A stretch of 64,000 nt of DNA, from positions 61,048 through 125,047 of the forward strand of contig CAZCQH010000010.1 of NCBI GenBank assembly GCA_964500805.1. The letters run 5' to 3'. This DNA is from Ga0077555 sp964500805 (GTDB taxonomy: Bacteria; Pseudomonadota; Alphaproteobacteria; Rhizobiales; Hyphomicrobiaceae). Position 1 is the stretch's first letter. Each line of letters opens with the position of its first letter. This document shows positions 47,920 through 56,189 of the stretch, piece after piece. Position numbers and translations under genes: made by a program. The notes beneath the pieces are model-generated. The model did not search any database. It saw nothing but the letters and a program-made list of their open reading frames with translations, and was not told the DNA's origin.

Positions 47920-48816
47920 CTAGGCTCCGGCTCCGGCCTGCACCTCGTCGGCGCGGGCCGCTTTCTGGACAGCCTTCTGCACCTTCTCGAAGGCGCGCAC
48001 CTCAATCTGCCGAATGCGCTCGCGCGAGACGCCGAACTCGGCCGAAAGGTCCTCAAGCGTTGCAGGCTCGTCCTGCAGGCGGCGCGCTTCGAAGATGCGC
48101 TTCTCGCGCTCGTTGAGACCACCCATGGCGCTAACGAGATACGATTTGCGCTTATCGAGCTCCTCCGACTCGGCGAGGCGCTCCTCCTGGTTCGGAGTGT
48201 CGTCGACGAGCCAGTCTTGCCACTCGCCCGACTCCTGGTCGGCCCGCACGGGCGCGTTCAGTGCCGCGTCGCCGGAGAGGCGCCGGTTCATCGAGATGAC
48301 GTCGTCCTCGGAGACGCCGAGCTTCTGGGCGATCTGCTTCACATGCTCGGGCTTCAGGTCGCCTTCCTCGAGCGCCTGGATCTGCCCCTTCACGCGACGC
48401 AGATTGAAAAAGAGCTTCTTCTGCGCGGCCGTCGTGCCCATCTTCACAAGGCTCCACGAGCGCAGGATGTACTCCTGGATCGACGCGCGGATCCACCACA
48501 TGGCATACGTTGCCAAACGGAATCCGCGATCCGGATCGAAGCGCTTCACGGCCATCATCAGACCGACGTTGCCCTCGGAGATCACCTCGCCGATCGGCAG
48601 GCCATAGCCCCGGTAGCCCATGGCAATGCGGGCGACCAGCCGCAAATGCGAGGTGACCAGCACCTGCGCGGCGTCGCCATCCTGATGCTCCTGCCAGCGT
48701 TTGGCGAGCATGTACTCCTGGTTGGGCTCCAGCATGGGAAAGCGCCGGATTTCCTCCAGGTACCGGGAGAGCCCCTGCGAGCCTCCGGCGATGGTGGGAA
48801 GTGCTTTGCTTGCCAT
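47920..48816 (-). CDS. rpoH: RNA polymerase sigma-32 factor RpoH
   Basis: The 298-residue sigma factor directs heat-shock transcription. It has region 2 (SHLRLVARIAMGYRGYGLPIGEVISEGNVGLM...RFATYAMWWIRASIQEYILRSW-like text), the RpoH box QKKLFFNLRR, and region 4 with EFGVSRERIRQIEVRAFEKVQ. ATG 48816 (MASKALP) is chosen; the 49 codons upstream in frame lack resemblance. Many Hyphomicrobiales have more than one rpoH, so this may be one of several. Confidence 0.94.
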   Translation of the reverse strand: MASKALPTIAGGSQGLSRYLEEIRRFPMLEPNQEYMLAKRWQEHQDGDAAQVLVTSHLRLVARIAMGYRGYGLPIGEVISEGNVGLMMAVKRFDPDRGFRLATYAMWWIRASIQEYILRSWSLVKMGTTAAQKKLFFNLRRVKGQIQALEEGDLKPEHVKQIAQKLGVSEDDVISMNRRLSGDAALNAPVRADQESGEWQDWLVDDTPNQEERLAESEELDKRKSYLVSAMGGLNEREKRIFEARRLQDEPATLEDLSAEFGVSRERIRQIEVRAFEKVQKAVQKAARADEVQAGAGA

Positions 48817-49360
48817 GATCGTGACAACCCGGATTAGTCGGGTCGCTCCCTCGAAGCCTTGGCCGCCGCGGGCGGGATGCCCTTGGCGCTGGGATGGCTT
48901 TTCCCCCAGAGTTGGTTCACACTCAAACCACGTTGCCGTGTGCCCCGGCTCACTCTCCTTCACACTTGGGTGAACCCAGATGGGGAGAGGGAGGTTCCGT
49001 TACAAGTAGCAAAACGTGCCAGCGCAAATAATCCGTTGCCCGCCAATCGACTTTTCGCTGCAACCCGCGAAGGCCCCGGTTCACCTCGAATCGTCTCGCC
49101 GACGTAGCACACCTTGAAACGAAACCTGCGTACGTGTGGTTCACGGGTTTGACCATTGATAATACCTTTTGGCTCGGTTGAGCTTTGTTCAAGGTGCTGA
49201 TTGCACAACGATGCGTGGGCAGCCGGGGCACGTTTCACGATGCCGTGATCGGGGTCCAGCAATCACAGCAATGAACTTTCGATCGAACCTGGCGCGAGGT
49301 TCTTGCGGCCTGTCGCGGAAACAAGGCAAATGACAGCGACGCAGCAGGAATTCTCAAGCC
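48817..49360. other. Divergent intergenic region upstream of rpoH
   Basis: This 544-base stretch must hold the promoters of rpoH (minus) and the dehydrogenase gene (plus). The motif CTTGAAAC near 49113 resembles a sigma-32 -35 box, but no matching -10 element was seen. The RpoH leader could be structured. I recognised no gene or RNA family here. Confidence 0.45.
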
Positions 49361-50242
49361 ATGCCAAAAACAATCGCATTCGTCGGACTGGGCGCCATGG
49401 GTGGGGCCATGGCTGAGACGCTGCTCAAAAACCAGTTCCGCGTCGTTGGCTACGACATGCGGCCCGAGGCGGTGGCGCGGCTCGAGCACGTGGGCGGCCG
49501 GGGGGCGTCGAGCGCCGAAGAGGCAGCCCGGGACGCGGACATGCTGGTTCTGATGGTGGTCAACGCCGACCAGGCGGAAGACGTCCTTTTCAACAAGGAT
49601 GCGCTCGAAGCGCTGAAACCCGAAGCGACGGTAGTTCTTACGTCCACATGCGCACCCGACCGGATCGTGGAGATTGCGCGCCGCGTCGAGAAGTCCGGGC
49701 GGTCGTTCGTCGATGCGCCGGTTTCCGGCGGTGTGACGGGCGCGAAATCCGGGACGCTCACCATCATGGCAGCTGCGCGGTCGCCCGTCTTCGAAAAGGC
49801 GAAGCCTGTGCTGTCGGCGATGGGTTCCAACCTCTTCCATCTCGGCGAGAGACCCGGGCAGGGTGCAGCCATGAAAGTGGTCAACCAGCTGCTCTGCGGC
49901 GTGCATATCGCCGCAGCCGCCGAGGGCCTCGCGTTTGCCGAGCGGGCAGGCATAGATCCCAGCCTGGCGCTCGAAGTGTTGACCGGCTCGGCTGCCTCGA
50001 GCTGGATGCTGAAAGCGCGTGGCCCGCGGATGGTCGACTACGACAACGTGGTGACAAGTGCTGTCGACATCTTCGTCAAGGACCTTGCGCTCGTTCTTGA
50101 TGCGGGCCGCGGAGCAAAAATGGGACTGCCGCTGGCGGCGGCTGCACATCAGCTCTTCCTAAACGCGGCCGGAATGGGGCATGGTCTCGAGGACGACAGC
50201 CAGGTGATCGAGACTTATCGGGCGCTGTCGAAGAAGAGCTGA
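49361..50242 (+). CDS. NAD(P)-dependent beta-hydroxyacid dehydrogenase (LtnD / 3-hydroxyisobutyrate dehydrogenase family)
   Basis: The 293-residue protein has the N-terminal Rossmann motif FVGLGAMGGAMA, the substrate-binding DAPVSGGVTGAKSGTLTIM, and the catalytic lysine in GAAMKVVNQLL. The VVNADQAEDVLF and DIFVKDLALVLDA segments point to the L-threonate dehydrogenase branch rather than classical MmsB. The next gene follows after 27 bases. Confidence 0.88.
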   Translation: MPKTIAFVGLGAMGGAMAETLLKNQFRVVGYDMRPEAVARLEHVGGRGASSAEEAARDADMLVLMVVNADQAEDVLFNKDALEALKPEATVVLTSTCAPDRIVEIARRVEKSGRSFVDAPVSGGVTGAKSGTLTIMAAARSPVFEKAKPVLSAMGSNLFHLGERPGQGAAMKVVNQLLCGVHIAAAAEGLAFAERAGIDPSLALEVLTGSAASSWMLKARGPRMVDYDNVVTSAVDIFVKDLALVLDAGRGAKMGLPLAAAAHQLFLNAAGMGHGLEDDSQVIETYRALSKKS

Positions 50243-50269
50243 GACAATCGGACCGGAGAAGGCGCGCTC

Positions 50270-51283
50270 ATGGAAGGCGTCCGCGACAAGTCGCTGGCTG
50301 GTGCACACGGTCTGTCGCCAGCCGATTGCTACACTTTGTATTCTCCGATTGAGCCCTACGCCCAGGGTCATCTGGCGGTCTCCGGCGGGCATGAAATCTA
50401 CTACGAAGAATGCGGCAACCGGCACGGCAAACCCGTGCTCATCGTTCATGGCGGACCGGGCGGCGGCAGCAACCCGACAATGCGGCGGCTGCACGATCCT
50501 TCGCGCTATCGCATCGTTCTGTTCGACCAGCGCGGCTGCGGCCGCTCGACGCCGCACGCAAGCCTCGACGAGAACACGACTTGGCATCTGATCGACGATA
50601 TGGAGCAGCTCAGGCGCAGTCTCGGCGTCGAGCGATGGCAACTCTTCGGCGGATCGTGGGGCTCGACACTGTCGCTCGCCTATGCCCAGCGGCATCCGAA
50701 CCGCGTGTCCGAGCTCATCTTGCGCGGGGTATTCCTGCTTCGGCGCGCCGAGCTGAACTGGTTCTATCAAGATGGCGCGAGCTGGCTCTATCCCGACGCC
50801 TACGATGCGTTCGTGAAAGGCATTCCGCCAAGTGAGCGCGGCGACATCATCGAGGCTTATTACCGGCGGCTTTCACACCCGGATCCGGCGATCCAGCTAG
50901 CGGCGGCGCGCGCGTGGAGCGTGTGGGAGGCATCGACGCTGGCGCTGCATCAGGATCGCGAGCGGATCCGGCTTTTCGGAGCCGATTCCTACGCGCTGGC
51001 CTTCGCGCGCATCGAGTGTCACTACTTCGCCAATCGCGGATTTTTCGCGCGTGACGGCGAGCTGCTCGCCAACGTCGATCTCGTTCGCCACATCCCGTGC
51101 ACCATGGTGCACGGACGCTACGATGTCGTGACGCCGCTGAAGAGCGCGTTCGATCTCAAGGCCGCCTGGCCCGAGGCCGAGCTTCACATCGTGCCGGATG
51201 CCGGGCATGCGATGACCGAGCCGGGCGTCGTGCATGAGTTGATCGCGGCGACGCGTCGGTATGCGCAGGGGGAGCGCGCGTAA
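50270..51283 (+). CDS. pip: Prolyl aminopeptidase
   Basis: The 337-residue alpha/beta hydrolase releases N-terminal proline from peptides. It has VHGGPGGGSNP (oxyanion), FDQRGCGRSTPHA, nucleophile LFGGSWGSTLSLAYAQ, HGRYDVVTP (Asp) and DAGHAM (His). The RGCGRS and GGSWGS motifs are diagnostic of family S33 Pip enzymes. The gene is probably cotranscribed with the dehydrogenase upstream. Confidence 0.94.
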   Translation: MEGVRDKSLAGAHGLSPADCYTLYSPIEPYAQGHLAVSGGHEIYYEECGNRHGKPVLIVHGGPGGGSNPTMRRLHDPSRYRIVLFDQRGCGRSTPHASLDENTTWHLIDDMEQLRRSLGVERWQLFGGSWGSTLSLAYAQRHPNRVSELILRGVFLLRRAELNWFYQDGASWLYPDAYDAFVKGIPPSERGDIIEAYYRRLSHPDPAIQLAAARAWSVWEASTLALHQDRERIRLFGADSYALAFARIECHYFANRGFFARDGELLANVDLVRHIPCTMVHGRYDVVTPLKSAFDLKAAWPEAELHIVPDAGHAMTEPGVVHELIAATRRYAQGERA

Positions 51284-51359
51284 ATTGGCCTGTCGAAGAC
51301 GGGCCAGTGGGCGCGGTCATTGCCGACCGTGCCGATATGTTCAGCGGCAAGGGATCTCC

Positions 51360-52229
51360 ATGGCCCAGTCATCGAAGCCGTTCCGTATCGTCCAGGTGTC
51401 GGATACGCATCTGTCGCGTGAGCGCGCGTACTTTCACGACAACTGGGAGGTGTTCGTCGCCGAGATGCAGGCGGCGCCGCCGGATCTGATCGTGGCGAGC
51501 GGCGATCTCTCGTTCGACGGCGCGGGTGCTGACGAGGATCTCGCGTTTGCCAAATCCGAGTACGATCGTCTGCCCGCGCCTTGGATCGCCATTCCCGGCA
51601 ATCACGACATCGGCGAATCGCATCTCCAGGTGCGCCACGATCAGCCGGTCAACGCGGAGCGCATGGCGCGCTGGCGGCGGATCATTGGACCCCAATGGTG
51701 GGTGCGCGACATCGCGGCGTGGCGAGTGGTCGGCATCGACAGTGCGCTCTTCGGCAGCGATTGCCCGGAAGCGGAGGAGCAGTGGGCATTCCTGGGCGAA
51801 GCGCTCGGCGGCCGCGGCGGACGACCGGTGCTGCTCTTCGTGCACATCCCGCCGTTTCTCGCTGAACCTGACAACGCCGCGTTCACATCGCTCGCGGTGC
51901 CGCATGCGGTTCGGTTCCGGCTGCTCGAGGCGAGTGTGGCCGGCGGCGTCTCCGTGATGGCTTGCGGCCACGTGCATGTCGCGCACAGTACGATCTGGAA
52001 GGGGCTGCCGATCGAGTGGGCGCCGGCAACAAGCTTCTTCAACATCATCGAGCGGCAGAAGGCGGGACTCGGCATTCCGCGGCCGGGCTATGTCGAATGG
52101 ATGCTCGATGGCGCCATGTACGAGCGCCGCCTCGTCGAGCCGCCGCTGATGATCACCTACGACATCGGCCTCTGGAACGCGGCCCACGGCTCCACCACCA
52201 AGATGCCGCCGCGGCCGCTAAAGCGGTGA
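51360..52229 (+). CDS. Calcineurin-like metallophosphoesterase
   Basis: The 289-residue protein has all metal-binding motifs in order: QVSDTHLS (DxH), ASGDLSFDG (GD), IPGNHD (GNHD), FVHIPPFL (H) and GHVHVAH (GHxH). It resembles the IcC/CpdA cyclic-nucleotide phosphodiesterase branch, but its C-terminal part (APATSFFNII and PGYVEWMLDG) differs. The start MAQSSKPFR at 51360 is chosen; the residues upstream are not conserved. The substrate is unknown. Confidence 0.88.
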   Translation: MAQSSKPFRIVQVSDTHLSRERAYFHDNWEVFVAEMQAAPPDLIVASGDLSFDGAGADEDLAFAKSEYDRLPAPWIAIPGNHDIGESHLQVRHDQPVNAERMARWRRIIGPQWWVRDIAAWRVVGIDSALFGSDCPEAEEQWAFLGEALGGRGGRPVLLFVHIPPFLAEPDNAAFTSLAVPHAVRFRLLEASVAGGVSVMACGHVHVAHSTIWKGLPIEWAPATSFFNIIERQKAGLGIPRPGYVEWMLDGAMYERRLVEPPLMITYDIGLWNAAHGSTTKMPPRPLKR

Positions 52230-52767
52230 GAGCGTGATGCGCGCGGCGCCTACCCCGGTGCCCGGCTTCAGCTGGCACCGCTCAGCGGCTGGCGGTGCCA
52301 AGTGACGCCGGACACCGGACATGCGAGGTCCTTCGCGGCCCCGCCGTTGGCCGCCATAACCTCGGCGCGCGCGAGGTCACGGCGGCCAGCTGGCGCCAGC
52401 CGTCGGGGTCGTACTGACCCCCGCGTTCATTCGCGGAGGCCAGGGGTTTATTCACTTGTCAAAGAGCAGCCCACAGCCGGTTGCCCAGCTCGAGGCATCC
52501 CTCCGGGGGAGCAGGCGCGCAGGGCTGCGCAACCCGGCTCCTCCGAGGAGACGGGATTGATTGTGAGGCCGATCGGAGGAGTGGGGATAAGTTTTCTGGG
52601 AAATCTGTCTCCAGGGTTAATTGGCGGCCGATGGCGCGTGCAGGCCGCCATGAGCTGAACTGCGCCGCTGGCGGGCGTGCGCAATTGACGGTTGACCGGG
52701 TTGGGCCTGTGCCGTCATTTCGCGGGCCAGCGCATTGGCCCGGGCCACGGACAGGACCGACGAACGC
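52230..52767. other. Long intergenic region without recognised gene
   Basis: This 538-base stretch contains a 9-bp hairpin near its left end and a GGGGTC-GTACT-GACCCC hairpin around 52404-52420. The latter could be a decayed relative of the GGGTC palindromes elsewhere in the window. Short frames lack resemblance. The stretch may be a gene remnant or regulatory leader of the transporter gene. Confidence 0.4.
52273..52300. terminator. Hairpin downstream of the metallophosphoesterase
   Basis: TGGCACCGC and GCGGTGCCA form a perfect 9-bp stem around a 10-base loop, 44 bases after the stop. No T-run follows, so it may be a Rho-associated or processing structure and not an intrinsic terminator. Confidence 0.45.
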
Positions 52768-53640
52768 ATGAGCCAATTTCCCTATCTGGCGCCGCTTTAC
52801 GCGCTCTGCTCGGCGTTCCTCTTCGCGTTGTCCAACCATCTCCTGAGCATGGGCCTCAAGGACTCCGACCCGCGAACCGGCACGATCGTCTCGATTGCTG
52901 CGTCCGCGGTGGCGTATTGGATCTTCGCGCCGTTCTTCGTCGAGAGCTGGTATTGGTTCACCTTCGCCTGCCTGCTGTTCGCCTTGGTTGGCATTTTCCG
53001 CCCTGCGCTGTCCTCGGCGCTGGCGCTGGCGAGCATCCAGCAAATGGGGCCAACGCTGACGAGCGCGCTAACGGCCTCGGCGCCACTGTTCGGCGCTTTC
53101 TGGGCGATCCTGGTGCTGGGCGAAAAGCTCACCTGGCCGATCGCCATCGGCACGCTGGCTGTGATCGCAGGCGCGGTCGTCTCGGCCTGGAATCCGGCGG
53201 GCGTCAAGCGCAGCTGGCCGCTCTGGGCGATGATCCTCCCGTTCGGCGCCGCCTTCATTCGCGCGACCGGGCACGCGGTGACAAAGATCGGACTTGGCGA
53301 GGTGCCGAGCCCGTCGTTTGCTGTATTCATGGGCAATACGGTTTCGCTCGGCAGCTCGACGCTCGCCTACAAGGTCGAGGGACGCAAGCTGACGGGGACC
53401 AAGGCGAGCTGGCGCTGGTTCATCGCCGCAGGGATCGCCAACGCGCTGTCGATTCAGTTCCTCAACAATGCGCTTTATGTAGGGACGCTGCTCTCGACGA
53501 TGCCGATCGTGTCGGCGTCGCCCATTTTCACGATGCTGCTTGGATACTTCGTGTTCAGGCGCGAGACGATTACCTGGCGCACGGTCGCGACCATCGCCCT
53601 GATCGTGCCAGGCGTCGTGCTGGTTGCGACCGCCAAATGA
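52768..53640 (+). CDS. EamA-type drug/metabolite transporter
   Basis: The 290-residue protein has ten hydrophobic helices in two EamA repeats. Repeat one ends ASIQQMGPTLTSALTASAPLFGAFWAILVLGEKLT; repeat two has TMPIVSASPIFTMLLGYFVFRRETIT, the usual helix 9-10 region. Members export or exchange small metabolites. The start MSQFPYLAP at 52768 removes 11 non-conserved residues. It is convergent with the TetR gene. Confidence 0.9.
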   Translation: MSQFPYLAPLYALCSAFLFALSNHLLSMGLKDSDPRTGTIVSIAASAVAYWIFAPFFVESWYWFTFACLLFALVGIFRPALSSALALASIQQMGPTLTSALTASAPLFGAFWAILVLGEKLTWPIAIGTLAVIAGAVVSAWNPAGVKRSWPLWAMILPFGAAFIRATGHAVTKIGLGEVPSPSFAVFMGNTVSLGSSTLAYKVEGRKLTGTKASWRWFIAAGIANALSIQFLNNALYVGTLLSTMPIVSASPIFTMLLGYFVFRRETITWRTVATIALIVPGVVLVATAK

Positions 53641-53664
53641 GCCGGGAGCGTGTGCTGCGCGCCA

Positions 53665-54267
53665 TCAATGCGCGGCGAGCGCCGGTTGCAATGTCTTGAC
53701 GAGCGACACGGCGAAAGCATCGTTCAAGGGCGCCGTGGTGCCGGAGAGCAGCCGATACCAGAAGGCGCCGTGGATACAGTCGAGAACAACCTCGATGTCG
53801 AGATCACTGCGGAGCTCGCCTGTTTGAATGCCGGCCTCAATCACGTTACGGATCATGCAGCGGCGCTTCGAGACCTGTCCTTCAAAAAGTCTAACCCGTA
53901 AGTCAGGGTCGAGCTGTGCCTCCGCGATGAGACACTTGAGGATCTTGCCGATGGATGGGTCGCTGACGCTGGCAAAGAACAGCTTCAGCAGGTTCTCGAG
54001 GTCGGCCACCGCGCGCCCGGATGGCTCGATTGGCGGCAGCTGCCAGAGCGCGCGATCGGCAAAGGCTTCCAGCAGCACGTCGGCCTTGCTGGCCCACCAG
54101 CGGTAGATCGATTGCTTGCCGACCCTGGCCTCGAAGGCGATGCGCTCTATGGTGATCTTTGCGTAATCCTGCTCCTCGAGCAGCTTCAAGCCGGCGCCCA
54201 GAATTGCCTGCCGAGTTACTTCGCTGCGCGGGCGGCCCGGCGGACGAGGCATACTATTTGGCATCAT
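53665..54267 (-). CDS. TetR/AcrR-family transcriptional regulator
   Basis: The 200-residue protein has a TetR helix-turn-helix (TRQAILGAGLKLLEEQDYAKITIERIAFEARVGKQSIYRWWASKADVLLEAF) and a variable ligand domain with a TetR_C_16/33-like pattern. ATG 54252 (MPRPPGRPR) is a likely alternative start, because a perfect inverted repeat overlaps the first codon at 54267. Its targets are unknown; the divergent small secreted protein gene or its own promoter are candidates. Confidence 0.9.
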   Translation of the reverse strand: MMPNSMPRPPGRPRSEVTRQAILGAGLKLLEEQDYAKITIERIAFEARVGKQSIYRWWASKADVLLEAFADRALWQLPPIEPSGRAVADLENLLKLFFASVSDPSIGKILKCLIAEAQLDPDLRVRLFEGQVSKRRCMIRNVIEAGIQTGELRSDLDIEVVLDCIHGAFWYRLLSGTTAPLNDAFAVSLVKTLQPALAAH

Positions 54268-54278
54268 GGTTCAACCAT
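54266..54278. promoter_or_regulatory. Inverted repeat ATGGTT-C-AACCAT, candidate TetR operator
   Basis: A perfect 6+1+6 inverted repeat overlaps the first possible start codon of the TetR gene and lies just upstream of the alternative start at 54252. TetR repressors often bind such short palindromes over their own promoter. Confidence 0.5.
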
Positions 54279-54591
54279 CGGTATTGCATTCTGCGGCCGG
54301 CGGGTGGCGCTGATTTCCACCGTTTGACGGCGCCGTCGTCCTGCCTTTCGAGCAGAGGACAGATCATCGGTTATGACGATCAAAATTTTAGATTGTGTTA
54401 AATCGACAGCCTACTGAGATCGCGACCTCATCGGGCAATGCACTCAAGACGGCAGCAAGCCTCGATGAACGCTGGATGAGCGGCCGGTTCAAGACGGCTT
54501 CAGGTGCTCCCGGTCATTGACTTCTCCGCTGGGGGACAGGGGCGCGCGCTCGCGCCATTGCCGACGCTCAGCGTGACACGGACCAAAAATC
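54279..54591. other. Divergent intergenic region between the TetR gene and the Cys-rich gene
   Basis: About 310 bases with an AT-rich core near 54375-54400 (TCAAAATTTTAGA). It probably holds one or both promoters. No gene or RNA was recognised. Confidence 0.4.
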
Positions 54592-54984
54592 ATGCGCCGC
54601 ACACTCGTTTCTGCCCTGTTACTGGCAAGTGCATTCGCAATTTCCGCCAACGCACAGACTGCTGCACCGGCTTCAGGGGCTAATCCCGCTACGCCTCAGG
54701 CCGCTTCTGCACCACAAGCTCCGCGTCCTGCTGCTGGTCCGCAAGACCCCGAGGCGAAAGCTCGCTGGGAGAAATTCCAAGCTGCGTGCGCTGCCGACTT
54801 GAAGACGCATTGTGGCACGATCGACCGCCAGGCCGAGGGCGCCCGCGGTCAGCTTCGCCAGTGCGTCGAGGCCAACAAGGCGAAGTTCTCGGCCGCGTGC
54901 CAGTCGGCGGTCGCCGAGCGCGAGGCGGCGCGTGCAGCGCGCAAGGATGCATCGCCTGCATCCACGGCGCAGCCGAAGGGCTGA
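54592..54984 (+). CDS. Secreted cysteine-rich-repeat protein
   Basis: The 130-residue protein has a clear signal peptide (RRTLVSALLLASAFAISANAQ), an Ala/Pro/Gln-rich spacer of about 40 residues, then one domain with four cysteines: CAADLKTHC, then RQCVEANKAKFSAAC. The spacing resembles the Cys-rich GLG1 repeat (PF00839), also found singly in bacterial exported proteins. A basic Ala-rich tail ends it. The cysteines probably form disulfides in the periplasm. Its function is unknown. Confidence 0.75.
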   Translation: MRRTLVSALLLASAFAISANAQTAAPASGANPATPQAASAPQAPRPAAGPQDPEAKARWEKFQAACAADLKTHCGTIDRQAEGARGQLRQCVEANKAKFSAACQSAVAEREAARAARKDASPASTAQPKG

Positions 54985-55159
54985 GCGGTTCGCCGCGGAA
55001 TGGCTCCGTTCCTCTCGCTCCAACTTGGGTGTGAGCGAGAGGTTCACTCAGCGAACAATTTCTTCAGATGCCCAAGCCGGAAACGCATCGACTGCCAGAT
55101 GCCAGAACCTCACGAGGTCGCGACGCACTGCCGGAATCGCGGAATCAGATAGCGTGTGG

Positions 55160-55960
55160 CTAGCGCTGATCCGCTGCCTTCACGTCCTCCTCGAGGACAG
55201 TGGCGGGGCCGAAAAACTCATACGCGATGTGCTCCTTCGGCACGCCACGGGCGCGCAACGTCGCGTACACTGCTTTCATGAACGGCTGCGGGCCGCACAT
55301 GTAGTGATCATAGTCGTCCGCGCCCAGCAGCCGGTCGAGCAGGTCGCGGGTGACGACGCCTTCGCTGTGGTGATGCCGTGATGCGCGATCGGCTGCGGTC
55401 GCGAAACGGTAGCAGAAGTGCACATCGATGCCGGGCCGCTTCCGGGAGAGCGCCAGCACCTCGTCTCGGAGCGCGTGCACATCGCCGTTGTCGCAGGCGT
55501 GGATGAAGTGGACCCGGCGCGTGCTGCTGCTCAGCGCGTGCAGCATGGAGACGAGCGGCGTCAGGCCGACGCCACCGGAAAGAAGCACCACCGGTCGCGC
55601 GCTCTTCTCATCCAGCATGAAATCGCCGCGCGGGCCAGCGGCCGTGATCGTGTCGCCGGCGTTGATCTTATCGTGGAGCCAGCAGGAGCCGACACCTTCC
55701 GGCAAATCGGGTGACGGCGACGGCTCGCGCTTCACCGTGATGCGATAGCGTCCCGTCAGGGCTGGCGAGGACGAGATGCTGTAGGAGCGCGGAACGGGGC
55801 GGCGCGGTCCGTCCTCCGGAATGCGCAACACCAGGAACTGACCGGCGGTGAAGGGTAGCCAGCCGCCCGCGTTCACCGGCTCCAGATGGAACGACGTGAT
55901 GATGCGACTCTCGGGCCGTTTCTCGGTCACCCGAAAGGGCTGAAAGCCACCTTGTCGCAT
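55160..55960 (-). CDS. Ferredoxin-reductase-like FAD/NAD(P)H oxidoreductase without a ferredoxin domain
   Basis: The 266-residue protein has the FNR fold: FAD-binding PRSYSISSSP (RxYS), GSCWLHDKINAGDTITAAGPRGDF, then the NAD-binding VVLLSGGVGLTPLVSML and the final YMCGPQPFMKAVYATL and YEFFGPA. The layout is that of flavohemoglobin or HCP-reductase C-terminal parts, but neither a globin nor a C-terminal 2Fe-2S domain is present. A GTG start at 55972 is possible. It diverges from ggt with almost no gap. Confidence 0.85.
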   Translation of the reverse strand: MRQGGFQPFRVTEKRPESRIITSFHLEPVNAGGWLPFTAGQFLVLRIPEDGPRRPVPRSYSISSSPALTGRYRITVKREPSPSPDLPEGVGSCWLHDKINAGDTITAAGPRGDFMLDEKSARPVVLLSGGVGLTPLVSMLHALSSSTRRVHFIHACDNGDVHALRDEVLALSRKRPGIDVHFCYRFATAADRASRHHHSEGVVTRDLLDRLLGADDYDHYMCGPQPFMKAVYATLRARGVPKEHIAYEFFGPATVLEEDVKAADQR

Positions 55961-56189
55961 ACGTTCCGTCACGAGGGACCCTGCCTCTGCGATTATGCTG
56001 ATCCGTAGTTCGCCGCTACACGCGCGGCGGCGTGATACTGCACAGAGGCGACAAATGCGGGCAACTGCCCTCGAGGAGAGGCACCCTCCGCAATTCGTCG
56101 CTGCTTCCGGCTGGAATGTGATCCTGCTCGCGCTTTGCGTCGGTTCCGGGCATCTGCTTAGCTCGGTGCTACCGAGGAGCGTGCTCAGG

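Noticed and set aside
49109..49145. Sigma-32 promoter (CTTGAAAC) pointing to the LtnD-like gene
   Set aside because: The -35-like box has no -10 partner (CCAT-type) at a fitting distance.
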